DNA of 64,000 nt from Amorphophallus konjac (GCA_022559845.1 CM040124.1:68595491-68659490), one strand, 5' to 3'; shown: positions 10,936 through 23,161, counted from the stretch's first letter. Numbers and translations: made by a program. The notes: generated from the letters alone by a model not told the origin.

Positions 10936-12174
10936 GCGCGCTCATCGCCGTGCCGGGAAGCTGGCACCGAGAGGCACTAGGCCGGGAGGGCTAGGTGGAG
11001 GGGAGTTCAACGGCCAGTGGGCACGACTGGGGTGATTTTGTCGGCTTACTGAAGGTGGAGGCCTTCTCGGCAGCGTAGCTCTCGGCGGGGAAATTAGTAC
11101 GCCGAGAAAGTGAAAGGATAGGGGTTTCAGAGCTTCGCTAACGATGCTCTGTTCAAATGTTTTCAGGGATTTCAAGCTCGAATTGATGCCGGGCCAGAAG
11201 TGCAAAAGGGGAATTTCATGGATGCTTCTGTTAGAAGGGTGCCAAGGGAATTGGACGGTGGAATCAATGAAAGAAACCAGACCATCACCTGATCCTGTGG
11301 AGGGTTTTATCTGCTTGTTGCAGGCCGTCTGGGGGAGTCAAGAGATGACTGTCCTCTGACCCCTCCGGACGAGCCCAATGACATTGAAAACCGGCGAAGG
11401 AGGGACTCTCAACGCAGAAACTTCAAGCCATAAGCATTCAAGACTTAGAATGGAGGACCCGGGGATCGGATCATCATTTATCAGAGCTAGACAGTCCAGG
11501 TAACCAAGAGATTGATGTCTCTGGTTCCTGAACCGCGTAAAGGAGCTCGACGGAAAACTCAGATTATATGCAGAGAATCAGCCATTGAGATAGGAGAGGG
11601 AAGAAGAGAATAAAACTCAGTAACCCATTAGATAGGGGTAGGAGCCCTATCCTTGTCCCTCTTCGAAGAACAGACTCATATGATCGGCTCTGAAACTCAA
11701 AGAGTCTAATCTATATTTTCTTTCAGACAAGGACTATGCACATAGAGAGACAGAGATCAGATGTCTTAATCAATCGGTGCCCAGGCGGGCCATATCGATG
11801 TTTTATTGCATTGCATAAAAATCTTACACTGATCATGAAAGAGAAATGCAAGACAGAAAGGTAGAAGTCAAGGCCGGAACTCTCCGGCTACATTTGATAA
11901 ATCGAGAAAAGACTCGCTATATTACATCAAAGAAAAGAAAACATGGAGGAGGGGAGGGTGGAGCATTGACTCCTCTTCCTCCCCGGGCGGCCCACCTGGG
12001 GTTTCTCTTCTTCCTCTTCTCTTCTCTGGCAGCAGAGGCTCTCTCTCTCTCTCCTTTCCTATCTCCTTTTCTGGATGGGTTTCTTTTCTTTCTGACTGTG
12101 TCTAATCTCTTTCTTTTTTTTTTTTGCTCTCTTCTGTTCGTCCTCCTCTTTTTTTTGATCGAGAGAAAGGGGGG

Positions 12175-12182
12175 TTTTTATA
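12175..12182 (-). promoter_or_regulatory. TATA box of Tat LTR
   Basis: The minus strand reads TATAAAAA inside GTGTTATAAAAACC, about 540 bp into the LTR, at a normal U3 position. Transcription would start near 12145-12155. Confidence 0.6.
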
Positions 12183-12721
12183 ACACCCCTTTCCCCCCTT
12201 ATCGGCATGGGCATCTCGGCGGGCTATTTTTGACCTCCCGGCGCGCCTTGTTCGGAGGTGGTAGGCTCTCGGCGCATCACCTCCCAGCATGGCCTTATTG
12301 GGCTTTTGACACCGTACGGATGGGCCAGCCCATTTATGCCTCTTTGTATTTCATCTTTTCTTAGATTAACTCATCATTAAGCTTGAGCTGTAAGAGCCGC
12401 TTAATCTGTCCTTCATTTGTCGGCACCTTGAACAAGTCAGGCTAGGTGAGGGCCCATTAATTGATGAACTAGCATGGTTTCATCAGAATACTTCTGGGGG
12501 TTTTTCATCAGTCAGTGGACCGCAGTTCTTCATCAGTAATGTCGTCTGTGTGACGACAATACCGGACATCAGCTTGGCCAGGGAGGGCTTCAGCTGGGTG
12601 ACAGCTTCAGTAACGGACTTTCTGTAATCCCGGCTTTGCAGGAGCTCCTTGGATCTTCATTACTGATTCAATCTCGTCTTTTGTCTCATCTCTATCTTTG
12701 GTTATATTTCCGGTGTCAACA

Positions 12722-13683
12722 GGAATGATGTAGGTATGTTATCGTCAGTCAAAGCCTGGCTGTCAAAGAATGTTTTCATGAAAGATTTGGGAGAGGCATC
12801 CTATGTGTTGGGGATTAGGATCTATAGAGATAGATCAAAAAGGATGCTAGGCTTGTCCCAATCGATGTACATAGACACCATTGTCAAAAGGTTTGGCATG
12901 GAAGACTCCAAAAGAGGTCTAATACTGATTAGACATGGAGTTTACCTCTCTAAGGAGATGTCCCCTAAAACTCTAGAAGAGAGGGAGTACATGAGTAGGG
13001 TTCCCTATGCCTCTGCCATAGGGTCTATCATGTACGCGATGTTATGTACTAGGCCTGATATAGCTTATGCTCTAAGTGTTACGAGTAGGTATCAGGCAGA
13101 TCCAGGTGAACAACACTGGATAGCTGTAAAATGTATCCTTAAGTACTTAAGAAGGACTAAGGATCTATTTCTGGTTTATGGAGGAGAGGACTTGAAACTC
13201 AGAGGGTACACTGACTCGAGTTTCCAGTCTGACAAAGATGACAACAAGTCAACCCCTAGGTTCATTTTTACACTCAATGGTGGGGCAGTGAGTTGGAAGA
13301 GTTCCAAGCAAGAGACCACTACTGATTCAACAACCGAGGCCGAGTATATAGCTGCTGCCGAGGCGTCAAATGAGGCGGTCTGGATGAAGAAGTTCATCGA
13401 TGGATTGGGAGTTGTCCCAAGCATCTCTGATCCTGTCCCCATGTTTTGTGACAACAATGGGGCCATTGCGCAAGCAAAGGAGCCGAGGTCTCATCAGAAG
13501 TCCAAGCACATTCTGCGGCGTTATCACTTGATCAGAGAGATTATAACTAGAGGAGATGTGATAGTAGATAGAGTATCTTCTGCTGATAATATTGCAGATC
13601 CACTAACTAAGCCTTTATCTCAAAATATTTTTGAGCGTCACCTTGGGCTGATGGGGATCAAGCATGTGGGTGATTGGCTTTAG
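12722..13683 (+). pseudogene. pol: Copia RT C-terminal part and RNase H
   Basis: The frame starts with a split glycine codon and reads VGMLSSVKAWLSKNVFMKDLG, the end of the copia reverse transcriptase (RVT_2) domain. Signature blocks follow: YLGIRIYRD-type thumb region, RPDIAYALSVTSRYQ, then RNase H with GYTDSSFQSD, SSKQETTTDSTTEAEY, FCDNNGAIAQAKEP and the final SADNIADPLTKPL. The protein ends 15 bp before the LTR at a TAG (13681-13683), the normal layout. No stop or frameshift is seen in this 320-codon piece; the break is the Tat insertion. The first in-frame ATG (12736) is internal, not a start. Confidence 0.93.
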
Positions 13684-13697
13684 TGCAAGTGGGAGAT

Positions 13698-15226
13698 TGT
13701 TGGAGATGTATGCCCTTCAAGCCAATCACAAGTGTTGTGATGGCAACATTTCTTGTATGATTTCATTCAATTATAATAATAAAGGCATTTCTTCATTACA
13801 TTCTTAGCACGTTATAGTGTATAGGTTGTAATGTGATGAAGTCCCTGAATACGAGCTATGATGACTGGATCATAATGAGATTGTGATAATGAGATCAGTC
13901 ATCTAGAGGTTTGTGTTCTAAATATTCCTGGTTGTGGATCTTCAAGAAGGGACATTGAAGATCCGGATAGACCGGTGCACGTTGTACTCACTCATGTGAT
14001 GAGGGTGGTCGATCTTATAACCACTGGTGTGGTGACATCAAGGTACACATGCAGGTGCTCATTAGTAGAATGAGTTCACTGAACTGACCCGATCTAGAAT
14101 CTCTGAGTGGTAATCATACTGACTATCAAACATGGTATTCTATGTCTCAGTAGCGCAGTTGGATCTTACACCTGAGTCACTAAAGATGTCTTGCATAAGG
14201 GATGCTGAGTATTTGATTACTGACTTATAGACTTCTGTAAAGTGGCCTTGTATAGTTAGTTATTCTGACTTAGTGGAACTCGTGCGAAGGCAATTAGTTT
14301 GACAACATGGGATCGTTCACTCTCAATATGATATATGAGAGAGAATGCCTTACGGATCTGTACTCGGGAAATCCCCTGGCCAGGGTACGGGAGTTCATTA
14401 TGAAAAGAGAGTTTTTCTAATGAACCTGTTTGGAGTACAGGATTCAGTCGAGCCAAGACTCTATAGGGTTTGACAGTTTGACCATACCCTAGTCCTGGTG
14501 AGGCATTGGATGAATGATGATCTATAACTGTGTGGAATCGGTAGACGGAAAGGTTCCTGAGTGGGTTGCTTATCCCCAATGTCATTTGGGATCACAAAGC
14601 TTTGCTTGGTGCTTTTCGTGATCGAAAAGCCCACTAATTCCATTAAGAGTTAATGGATAGAATTAATTAAGTTAAGAAGGAGTTCTTTACTTAATCGGCT
14701 GAAAAACCAAATAGACTATTGGGCCTAGAGGGTCACATACAATAGAGTGGTGGACAAACTGGGATGGGTGGATTTTATAGACTATTATTGGGTTTTTGTG
14801 AAAAATGCCAAAGGTCTATAAATATACGCTATTGGGAGAAACCCTGGCCAAACTACAAAGTTGTAACCCTGGCCGCCCTCTCTCCTCTCTCTCTCTCTCC
14901 TAGGTGCACCCCCCTTCCTTCTCTCTCCTTCCACGGTGGATGGTGGTGTTGAGATCGGGTCGGCGCGTGGAGATCGTGGAGGAGATCCCGTCTGCTTCCA
15001 CTGCTCGTGTGGATAAACCTAAAGGCCGGACGCTTGGACGGCTCGCGACTCCGGGATTTTCCTCTCGTTCATCTTCGAGGTTTTGGGAGATTCTCAACCC
15101 CGCAAAGGTAAAGAATCGTTCTTCACCGCGTGGGTTTACCGATCTTGGTCGATTTTAAAAATCGGCAACGATATGCTATCTAAGGTTTCTATGATTTCCG
15201 CTGCGCATTCTGGTCGGAACCTTACA
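13698..15226 (+). repeat. 3' LTR of copia element A
   Basis: Starts with TGTTGGAGATGTATGCC right after a purine-rich tract (aagtgggaga, 13687-13696) and the pol stop. A TATA box (tataaata) is at 14817-14824. The right end is placed at cttaca, 15226, because the next sequence belongs to element X; the terminal ACA pairs with the initial TGT. Length is about 1.53 kb. The small frames within it are not genes. Confidence 0.78.
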
Positions 15227-15318
15227 GCACCGACTTAGACTTAGACTCTAGACTTAAATGACTTTTTTTTATTTTTAAGCAAATACTACCCTAGACTCGA
15301 CTCGCTCTGATACCAATT
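15227..15318 (-). mobile_element. Element X: leader fragment with primer binding site
   Basis: On the minus strand TGGTATCAGAGC (15304-15315) is a classic initiator-Met tRNA primer binding site, three bases after an LTR-like end CCCACATCA. Copia A is inserted in the leader just after it. Only about 90 bp of the internal region of X is visible; the rest lies left of copia A and outside the window. No coding sequence of X can be seen. Confidence 0.7.
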
Positions 15319-15514
15319 TGATGTGGGACAAAATGCGAACTGGGACTCTAGCTCGCAACTCGTCCCTAGCGAGGGAAAGATGGGACCTGCGCGGTTGAGG
15401 AACTGGCAGTGAGTCGGGTAGTCAGCTCTTCCGTGCTCGGATCGAGACACGGGACGGGTCACGCTCTCTCTCTCTCGCAGCGGTGATAAAAGTATACGAG
15501 CTAGATTAACCTAT
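15319..15514 (-). repeat. Element X 5' LTR, inner piece
   Basis: Begins TGATGTGGGAC on the plus strand, the inverted end of a minus-strand LTR. It is cut at 15514 by the SIRE element. The other 1.9 kb of the same LTR resumes at 57419. CT-rich near 15470-15480; no gene. Confidence 0.65.
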
Positions 15515-17596
15515 TGTTGTGCCCCTGTGGTTAATTCAGTCATACTATGGTCATTTGAGTCATTCGACATCATCTTGTGGTCATTTGAGCTATTGGACAT
15601 TCTTGGTTTTGATAATGACTTGGTTTTGATAATGGCTAAACACTATAGGTTATTGTTATTTTCCACTCTCATATGACTGACATACGTGGTGTTTTGTTTA
15701 TGACAGAACGTGTGGATAAGCATCTTGCCTCTCTACCATTCAATATAGGCGGTATATGTCATTTACTGTCAAGCACCATTGGTAAGATTCTTACCTTGTC
15801 ATAGCCATCAATCTCACCATGAGTATTCCATATACCTCTCATCTCTAAACTTCATTCATGATAATTGAGGTTCACAATGATAACTTGGTTTGATAATTTA
15901 CAAGTTCGCTCTTCAAATGCATTAGTTTCTCATTCCAATCATGGTAACATGCTCAAATGGTCTTGATGTTTCTAATGCATAAACCAAGTGAAATCCAACC
16001 CCCAAATGTATGAAATAAACATCTACTTAAAGTCATTGATATATGGAGGTATTTCATTGGGCTAACACTTCAACTTTGCAGGACTAGGTCATTCCGGTCA
16101 ACCAGAATCGCCAAACGCGAAAAGTCTCATACTGCAGCTTCTGCAGGTCGACTGCCCCAGGTCGACCGGCAGCAGCGGTCGATCGCCCCAGGTCGACCGG
16201 AAATTCCAGGGACTAAATTTCTACAGTGATTCTCAGTAGCGGTCGACCACCAGAAGCTTCTGGTCGACCGCCAGCCCCGAGCAAACCAATGTTGACTATG
16301 TTATCCACTTCGAGAAGAGCCATTCTCCATGGATTTCTTTAATCTTAAAGTCACCCAATCACCCACAAAACGTGGATGTGGTCTAGGGGGTTTCTATTGA
16401 CCATCCAAAGTCTATAAAACACATACAAGAGGGTTAGAAACCCTAATGCTTCAAGAGGAATCAAAAAGAGATCAAGAGAGGCTAGAGAAGGAGGTTGGAA
16501 GAAGAGGTACTGTAGCCGTGAACAGTACTCCGTGCAGAAGTTCTTCATCTATTCCAAGGTGATTCAAGTATAGATCTGAAGCAAGCAACCTCCAAGGAAG
16601 CTAGAAGCAATCAAGATTCTCAAAGGTGATTCAAGCTCATATCTCAATCCAGCAACCTCCAAGGAAGAGTAGAAGCAAGCAAGGCTAAGAGGGAAGATCA
16701 AAGAAGGCTACAAGGGTGTGTTCAAGGGAGAGGAGTTCGAGTACTGTAGCTGTGAATAGTACTCCAGGAAGAAGTTCTTCATCAAATCCTCAAGTGATTC
16801 AGGCTACTTCAAGAGGAGATCAACCCCAAGCCAAGTGAAGAAAAAGCTGCAACCATCATCCTCTTCATCATCTCAAGGTGATCCAAAGAAGCCCATTCTC
16901 AAGGGAGATCAAATATGCATCCTTCATCTTCTTCATCAACTCAAGGTGATCCAAGCAAGATCTTTTCACAAGGAAGAAGATACCATTGAAGCATCAGATT
17001 CAAGCTCCAGCAATCTCAGACACGATCTCTTCTCTTTGAGCATATTCTATATCTTGATTGAGTGTTTTCATATTTGTTCTCTTTCCATTTCATTCAGACA
17101 TTTGAAACTGAAGATCATCCCTACCGGTGGTTAGTAGGAAGGCAATCGGAAGTTATCCGATCTGCGGTGTTGACGTCCCTACCGGTGGTTAGTAGGAAGG
17201 CAATCGGAAGTTCTCTGATCTGCGGTGTTGACGTCCCTACCAGTGGTTAGTAGGAAGGCAATCGGAGATCTTTCTGATTTGCGGTTCAGTGCGTTGCACT
17301 AGTGGAGCCTCACCGGATTTGGTGAGGGGTGGACGTAGGACTGGGGATTCAGTCCAAACCATCTTAAAATCCTTTGTGTTGTGATTTTCTCGTGCGATTG
17401 CTTCGTGATAGATGCATGCTTAGGTTCAATATCTATATTACTTATTCATCTTGCTAAGCGAATCGTTGTGTGCCACGCTAAGCTAGTTATATTCCACTGT
17501 AATTCTTTTTATCTAGCTTTAAAGAGGGCTGCATTTCAAAAAGAAGGGCAGATCTATTCACTACTACCCTCTAGATCCGCCATCCACTACTCAACA
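15515..17596 (+). repeat. 5' LTR of SIRE element
   Basis: 2,082 bp, TGTTGTGCCCC to CTCAACA. TATA box tctataaaac at 16411-16420. It contains a gtcgacc-rich block (16145-16270), two copies of gtactgtagc..gtgaa..agtactcc, and three 58-bp repeats (17118-17288). Compared with the 3' LTR it lacks about 41 bp near 15706 and carries an extra gtcgacc repeat, so the LTRs have diverged visibly by substitutions and indels. No gene. Confidence 0.92.
17118..17288 (+). repeat. Three 58-bp repeats in SIRE LTR
   Basis: Units start at 17118, 17176 and 17234 with ccctaccggtggttagtagg. The same triplet is in the 3' LTR at about 56940-57110, so it predates insertion. Confidence 0.9.
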
Positions 17597-17598
17597 AG

Positions 17599-17610
17599 TG
17601 GTATCAGAGC
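17599..17610 (+). other. Primer binding site of SIRE (initiator Met tRNA)
   Basis: TGGTATCAGAGC two bases after the 5' LTR end, the standard copia site. Confidence 0.92.
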
Positions 17611-17672
17611 ATGGCTCTGCCATTCCCAGATCCTACGATCTGCAGGGAAAGATCCCGATGTATTTTATTTAG

Positions 17673-18692
17673 ATGGTTTCATATGCTACACATGCTTTGA
17701 TGGTTTCTCCGCCCATTTATGATGGTTCAGATTTTTCTACATGGGCAGGGAGAATGTTCATCTATGTTAACTCCATAGATCCACAATTGTGGACTCTTAT
17801 ATACGATGGTCCTCATGAGCTGCCATCAAATTCAATTGATTGGTTAGCCGAATATGAGACCAAACACAATGATAATCTTGTTGCATATAACTTAATTACA
17901 GCTGCAGTTGATCTCAGACTAACTCATCTTGTGTCCTCCTGCAGCACAACCAAGCAAGTACTGGACAGGTTGGTGAAAATCCATGAAGGGAAGGAACAAG
18001 AACAAGAATGCTTCATGGCCGACCGTGCAGAACAGTCCAGTAATAAATCCTCATCACAGGTAAACTCTGACTCCGAGGAATTCACTATTGAAGAGCTTAT
18101 GGAAGCCTATGATGAGTTGATTACACAATACAAAAAGGTAAAATCAGAAAACAAAAATTTGAAAAAGGATCTCAAGAAAAGTAACCAAAATGAAAGCTCT
18201 TTTTGTAAAAACTGTTCTACTTTTGAAGAGCTTAACGACACTCTTTCTTTTGATCTAGATACGCATAAACAAAGCATTGCATGTCTAAGGGATGAAAATG
18301 AAAATCTTCAGGATGAAATCACTAGGTTGGAAGAAATTGTAATAAAACTTCAAAATCAACCTAAATCAATCTCTAATGATCAAACTATGGCCGATGGGAT
18401 AATTCATGATGAGAGGTTGATTGAAGAAAGTAAAAATTCTGAAACTCAAAGTGAAAAGGTCCTAAAAGAAACTGAAGTCTCATGCTCTGCTAATTTTGCA
18501 TGCAAAGAATCCTCGTTCATAAAAAAGATAAATATGGGTCTTCATGATGATATTGAATGGCAACAAAATCTGATTGATTCTCTAAAAGAAGAGAATAGAG
18601 AATTATTGAAAAAGAAAATTGAACTTGAACAAGATGAAGAAGAACATAATGAAAAAAATGGTTGCACTTGGAAAAGGCAAGCTTGTCATTGA
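17673..18692 (+). pseudogene. gag: SIRE gag, N-terminal and coiled-coil part
   Basis: The first 120 residues are the copia gag fold: PPIYDGSDFSTWAGRMFIYV, then LVAYNLITAAVDLRL and CSTTKQVLDRLVKIHEG. From about 130 on it is acidic and forms long coiled coils (LMEAYDELITQYKKVKSEN, ENLQDEITRLEEIVIKLQ), a trait of SIRE gag. It would form the particle shell. The reading frame is lost near 18650-18690 and ends at TGA; the continuation is in another frame (about 18690-19080), with a further TAG at about 18787. The true start is probably the ATG at 17673 or 17700. Confidence 0.88.
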
Positions 18693-18822
18693 TGATTGCT
18701 CTAAAACATTGCATGCTTTAGAACAAGAAAATCAAAATCTTAAAGCGGTAAATGCAGCATGCGAAGAGCATCTTGATGAATCTAAATAGCATATTTCTTC
18801 ACTTGAAAATGAAATACAAGGT

Positions 18823-19563
18823 TTGAATAATTTCCTGTCAATGTTTGCCCAAGACCAAGATTCTGGCTCATCAGAAGCCACCACTTCCTGTGGTCACCAA
18901 AAAGGGCATACTGCTCGAAATAAAAGCAAAATTCAGCATGCTCATCCAAACGTGCACCACAACATGTCCAATGCTAAATACCATCCTTTCCACAAAACGA
19001 ATGTCCATTGTTATTATTGTGGTAGACATGGTCACACTATGCATGATTGTTTCATCCTGAGAAATGATGAGCTTAGAGCATGACAACAAGTGAAAGGGCA
19101 AGGAAAGAAATAGGTCAACACTGGCAGAGGGCCTGCTCAACAGAACTCTACACAGAATCGCATGGAGAATCAGAAGTGTCGACATTCCTATCTAGACAGG
19201 TCGACACTCCCCATGGCCTTCAATAGAAATGCTTCTCTTCGCTGCTTTCATTGTGGTAAGACTGGTCACACTGACCAGGAATGTTGGGATCTGAAAGAAA
19301 GACATCACCCTCATACCATGAAAGGTAAAAATCATGCTCGCCCATAAAAGTATAGTCCACATGCACACGCACAAGAACATAAAAAGAAAAATCAATCTTT
19401 TGTGTGTTGTTTCTATTGTGGGAAAAATGGGCATGAGATATATGATTACCTAACAATGAGGGAGGATGATGTGATTGCCTTGAAAAAGATGGGCCAAGAT
19501 GCTAAACATGTTGCTAACCCACAAGGACCCAAGCAAGCTTGGGTACCTAAAAATTCCAAATGA
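18823..19563 (+). pseudogene. SIRE gag C-terminal zinc-knuckle region, broken
   Basis: Three CCHC-type motifs in short frames: CYYCGRHGHTMHDC (about 19009-19050), CFHCGKTGHTDQEC (about 19243-19284) and a damaged CFYCGKNGHEIYDY (about 19411-19452, last Cys changed to Tyr). Such motifs bind RNA in the nucleocapsid. Stops separate them (TGA 19081, TAA 19345). The region ends in QAWVPKNSK, the usual entry to the protease, but no protease motif follows: the next 800 bp (19564-20360) hold no recognisable coding sequence. Confidence 0.8.
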
Positions 19564-20360
19564 GAATTTTGGGTGCAGGATGCCTTGGAGCTGAGAAATG
19601 AATGGTCAGGTAAATATAAGTTCAAGACACAGGTATGTAAATATTTTTTTTATCATTTTGCATGTTTAGTCTTGACATGTAGATACTGCATCATAAGTTT
19701 ACCCATTTTGTTCAATAAACTTCTACAAACTGAATTGCTCGTTTGAAATGATGATTTATCCCCCGTGGTGTGAAGATGAACACATGAGCTAGATTAATTG
19801 CTCACACCCTGCTTGACCTCTGGTATTTTAAATGGTCTAGAGTTGAAAGGCAAGTCATGCTTGCCCATAAATCTTACTATGCGTGAGAAGGATCTAAGAT
19901 CAAAACCTCCGCCGTGTACCAGAGATCAATTATTTCAGCTGTTTAATTCATGAGAAACTTGTTATGCTGATGAAGTTGATGTGATGATGAGTTGTTTGGT
20001 ACCTGATATCAGCCACACGAAATTCTTGGATTTTAGTTTTGATGATGCATACCATGGATGTATTTTCAACTCGTTATTCATGTTAGCATTGTTCAAAGGG
20101 GGAGTCTAACAATTGGCATCATCATGTTGCATTCAGTTCAAAATCAATTGTGAATGATTTGTGTTTGCATCATCTTGTGATCTCATATACTCCAATACAA
20201 ATTATGTTTAGGAAAACACAAAAAAAATGTGCAATCATCATGCAGCATCTTCATTGCATTGTGCATTCACATAAGTCTTAGGCTGCATAGTTCATTGCCA
20301 ACCCATGTATGCTTTCAGTAGGAGTCAACATCTAAAACCAAGTTGCATGCTCCCTTAGAA

Positions 20361-21180
20361 TAAAGTTGTATCAAATGGATGTAAAAAGTACTTTGTTTGA
20401 TCAAGGAAGAAGTCTGTGTGGAGCAGCCCCCTGGCTTTGAGAACTCTAACCATGCATATTTTGTATACAAGCTAGACATGGCACTTTATGGCTTGAAGTA
20501 AGAACCAAGAGCTTGGTATGAGAGACTAAACTTGTTCCTCATTGAGAAAGGGTACACACGATGTAAGGTAGATCAAACACTTTTCACCAAGAAGCAAGAT
20601 AAGAACATTTTGATTGTTCAAATTTATATTGATGATATTATGTTTGGTTCTACTAAATTTGAAATGTGTGAGGAATTTGCTAACCTCATGACTAGCGAAT
20701 TTGAGATGAGCCTAATGAGAGAACTCCAATTCTTTCTCGGTTTGCAGGTCAACCAAGGAGAAGATAGGTGCTTCATAAGTCAAGTCAAATACATTAAGGA
20801 GCTGCTGAAAAGATTTGACATGGCAAACAGTAAAATAATTGCAACTCCTATGAGCACCACAACATCACTAGATTCGGATGAAAATGGTAAATTAGTGGAT
20901 GCAAAAATCTATAGAGGTATGATCGGCTCTTTACTTTATTTGACTGCATCCCGACCAGATATCTAGTTTAGTGTATGCCTCTGTGCTAGATTTCAAGCTA
21001 GTCCTAGAGTAGGACCAAGCATATTGAGATAAGGCATCACTTCATTAGAGATGAGGTCATTAAGAAAAATTTTAAACTGTATTTTGTTGATACACTCAAT
21101 CAATTGCTGACATTTTCATTAAGCCTTTGTGTAATGACATGTTTACAACACTCAGAAGGGAGCTTGATCTTTGCCGACCT
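20361..21180 (+). pseudogene. SIRE reverse transcriptase fragment fused to RNase H tail
   Basis: Begins inside RT at QMDVKS, with a frameshift before EEVCVEQPPGFE. The catalytic YIDDIMFGS is intact (about 20629-20655), followed by LMRELQFFLGLQV, YRGMIGSLLYLTASRPDI and a TAG. Just after FQASPR (about 21010) the sequence jumps to KHIEIRHHFIRDEV and ends in LADIFIKPL-like remains, the last part of RNase H. So the RNase H core is deleted, as are the RT N-terminus, integrase and protease. It cannot make an active enzyme. Confidence 0.85.
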
Positions 21181-23161
21181 CATGCCAATAACAATTGAAA
21201 TAATCTTCTTGTTATATCTAGTTGTGTGTTTTTTTGCAGATTGGTGTCCATGCATTGTTTATATGTCAATATGCCATTTTGCATATGGTGTAGCATTGCA
21301 TGTAGTTGCATAATAAAGTTGAATTCATGATAACGATGCATTGCATGTGGTGTAGCTCCATTCTTGCATGACCATGGTATATCAAATGTTGATGTATGGA
21401 AAGGCAGGTTATGCTTACCTAGAAGCACTCAATATGCATGAGGTTTCACCTCCGTCAAGTATCATGCGTCACTGTCGCATATAGGCCATATAGTAAGGGG
21501 GAGTTGTCTCTTTGACGCATTCATGCATTTGTTTAATCTTCATTCTGTGCATTTAATAAGTGTAAAATCATGTGCTGGGTCATGCATTTCATGTCTACCA
21601 ACTTCATGTTTGATCATGTAAACCCTTGCATGGTTCTCGTCAACCTCTCCTTGATAATTATCTTTTTACTTTCAAACATAACTCCTTGAATGCATTCGCT
21701 GCATATCCTTAGGGGGAGTATTGTTGCTTCTCTTAATCTTTTACAATTTGAACTTCAATGGCCTCCAGTTTAAAAATTGAGATCATGAGACAAAAAGATC
21801 AGTGGTGTAAGAGCTTTCTATTATATGAAATGATGATTGCCCATCCAATTATAATGGTTCAGATTTAATGATTTCCTTGACGTTCTGATATATCTTTTGA
21901 AATCATCTATGTTCTGTGGTTTTAATAGGCCTTAACTAGAGATTGCATGTTGTGTCTTGAATGACTATCTTGAAATCTAAAAATTCAAAAGTCATAGCAA
22001 CGTTGGTTGAAATGTTAAAACTTAGTATTATTTTTAAACATCTTGATGAGCTAGAATTCTTGAAAATCAATTTGACAGAGCAATGATATTATTGCACGGA
22101 GAAATATGTCACGTCATCAAATCAAGTGACGAATGATATGTCATGATGTGCCCCTGTTATCTCTGTCTTAATTCCTTTGGACTCTAGGCAGAGCACTGGC
22201 ATAATTGCTGAGAAATATATCTTCTCATCAAAGAAATGAGATCGGATATGTCATGACGTGACTTTGCTATCTCTGTTCATTCTGAAGCATAACAGTTAGT
22301 CTTACCAAATACCTAGGAATACCGGCGTCTAAAAAATGTGTATTCTTACGGCTAGGAGGCATGTACTAGACTCGATTGTTCGTAAAATATGATTGTTTGT
22401 AAAATATGAGTCATGTGCATCAAACCGCCAAAGATCATGCAAAACAGTGCTGAAATCATAAAATTCTATGCTTTAGTCATGCTTGTTTCACCTCAATACT
22501 AGTTGGTGCTATTCCCGATGAAGTTATTGAATATGAATATTTAAGACAAAGGAAAGTTCACCACTGCCATGATATGCCCTTCTGGTTCATTTCTAGTAAA
22601 ACATGCATATAGATGGTTTTGGAACTCTATTGTTGATCTCGGATTTCATTAGCTTTGAACCATGTACATTGCTCACCGCGTGTTTCCAGTTTGCATATAA
22701 TGGCTTGCTCTCAACTCCTTTCAGCTCTGGTCTCACAGACATCCGTCACCTTCTCTACCTTATCCCTCATTTTTGCTGCTGTCAAAGGGGGAGAAAATGC
22801 CTTGTTGTGAGTCCTTTATGAGAATGTCTTGTTGTGAGTCCTTTATGAGCTAATACCTTTGTCCGTCCTTTGTGCGGCCTTTGTGAGTTGTCAAAGGGGG
22901 AGAGTGAATTGTGGACGGGAGAGAGTCCACGGGGGAGAGAACCTTGTGAGCTTTGAGTCTTCATATGTTGATGGGGGTTTGCATAATTGCATGGGTTTAT
23001 ATAATTGCATAGCATTCATATGCTTTGATCATCCGTGCATACATATCCGCATTCACATGCCTTCACTATCATGGATCTTGAGCTGCACATGTCGCATATG
23101 TCATAAACTTTGTCATCTTGGATATTACTGCCACATAATGACTCACAGTGTTGCCATCATC
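21181..23161 (+). other. SIRE 3' internal non-coding region
   Basis: No frame longer than about 140 codons and none with recognisable domains, so I see no env-like gene. There is an imperfect duplication of about 125 bp at 22085-22290 (gaaatatgtcacgtcatca versus gaaatatatcttctcatca), and repeated gtgagtcctttatgag near 22808. Blocks ending in aagggggaga recur (22780, 22895), like extra polypurine tracts. Confidence 0.7.

Larger units (their letters stand above)
1..12721 (-). mobile_element. Tat-lineage (Ogre/Retand-like) Ty3/gypsy retrotransposon, left end outside window
   Basis: Reading the minus strand from right to left: 5' LTR (9716-12721), primer binding site (about 9694-9711), extra ORF1, gag, protease, reverse transcriptase, RNase H, a second archaeal-type RNase H, integrase, and a tandem-repeat 3' UTR. 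The second RNase H between RT/RH and integrase is the diagnostic trait of the Tat lineage, and an ORF ahead of gag is typical of its Ogre-like members. All coding blocks from 9627 down to 421 share one frame and are separated only by single stop codons; a frameshift follows near 640-690. The right end TGTTGACACC (minus strand) abuts a copia reverse transcriptase at 12722; the 5-bp target duplication should be GGAAT but its partner is off the window. The 3' LTR is not visible. The element is a non-coding relic as it stands. Confidence 0.9.
9716..12721 (-). repeat. 5' LTR of Tat element, about 3.0 kb
   Basis: The outer end on the minus strand is TGTTGACACC, abutting copia coding sequence at 12722, so it is placed to the base. 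The inner end is inferred from TG/CA next to the primer binding site. The LTR contains no gene. It holds degenerate repeats with a block like ttaatatcccccttcgg (near 9905, 10226 and 10464), a 36-40 bp tandem array (10690-10935), a CT-rich tract (about 11990-12170) and a TATA box at 12175-12182. The partner LTR is outside the window, so the inner boundary cannot be confirmed here. Confidence 0.75.
12722..15226 (+). mobile_element. Ty1/copia element A, 3' part (RT end, RNase H, 3' LTR)
   Basis: Copia polyprotein sequence begins abruptly at the Tat boundary and runs to a 3' LTR. The Tat element cut it directly downstream of the RT catalytic region: the first residues here, NDVGMLSSVKAW, normally follow the YVDD motif by a few residues. 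The 5' part lies beyond the Tat element, off the window. Sequence style fits the Tork/TNT1-like group, which I judge from memory of the family only. The element sits in the internal leader of element X. Confidence 0.88.

Noticed and set aside
10577..10994. Frames of about 120 codons at 10577-10945 (minus) and 10635-10994 (plus)
   Set aside because: They cover the tandem repeat inside the Tat LTR and have no domain.
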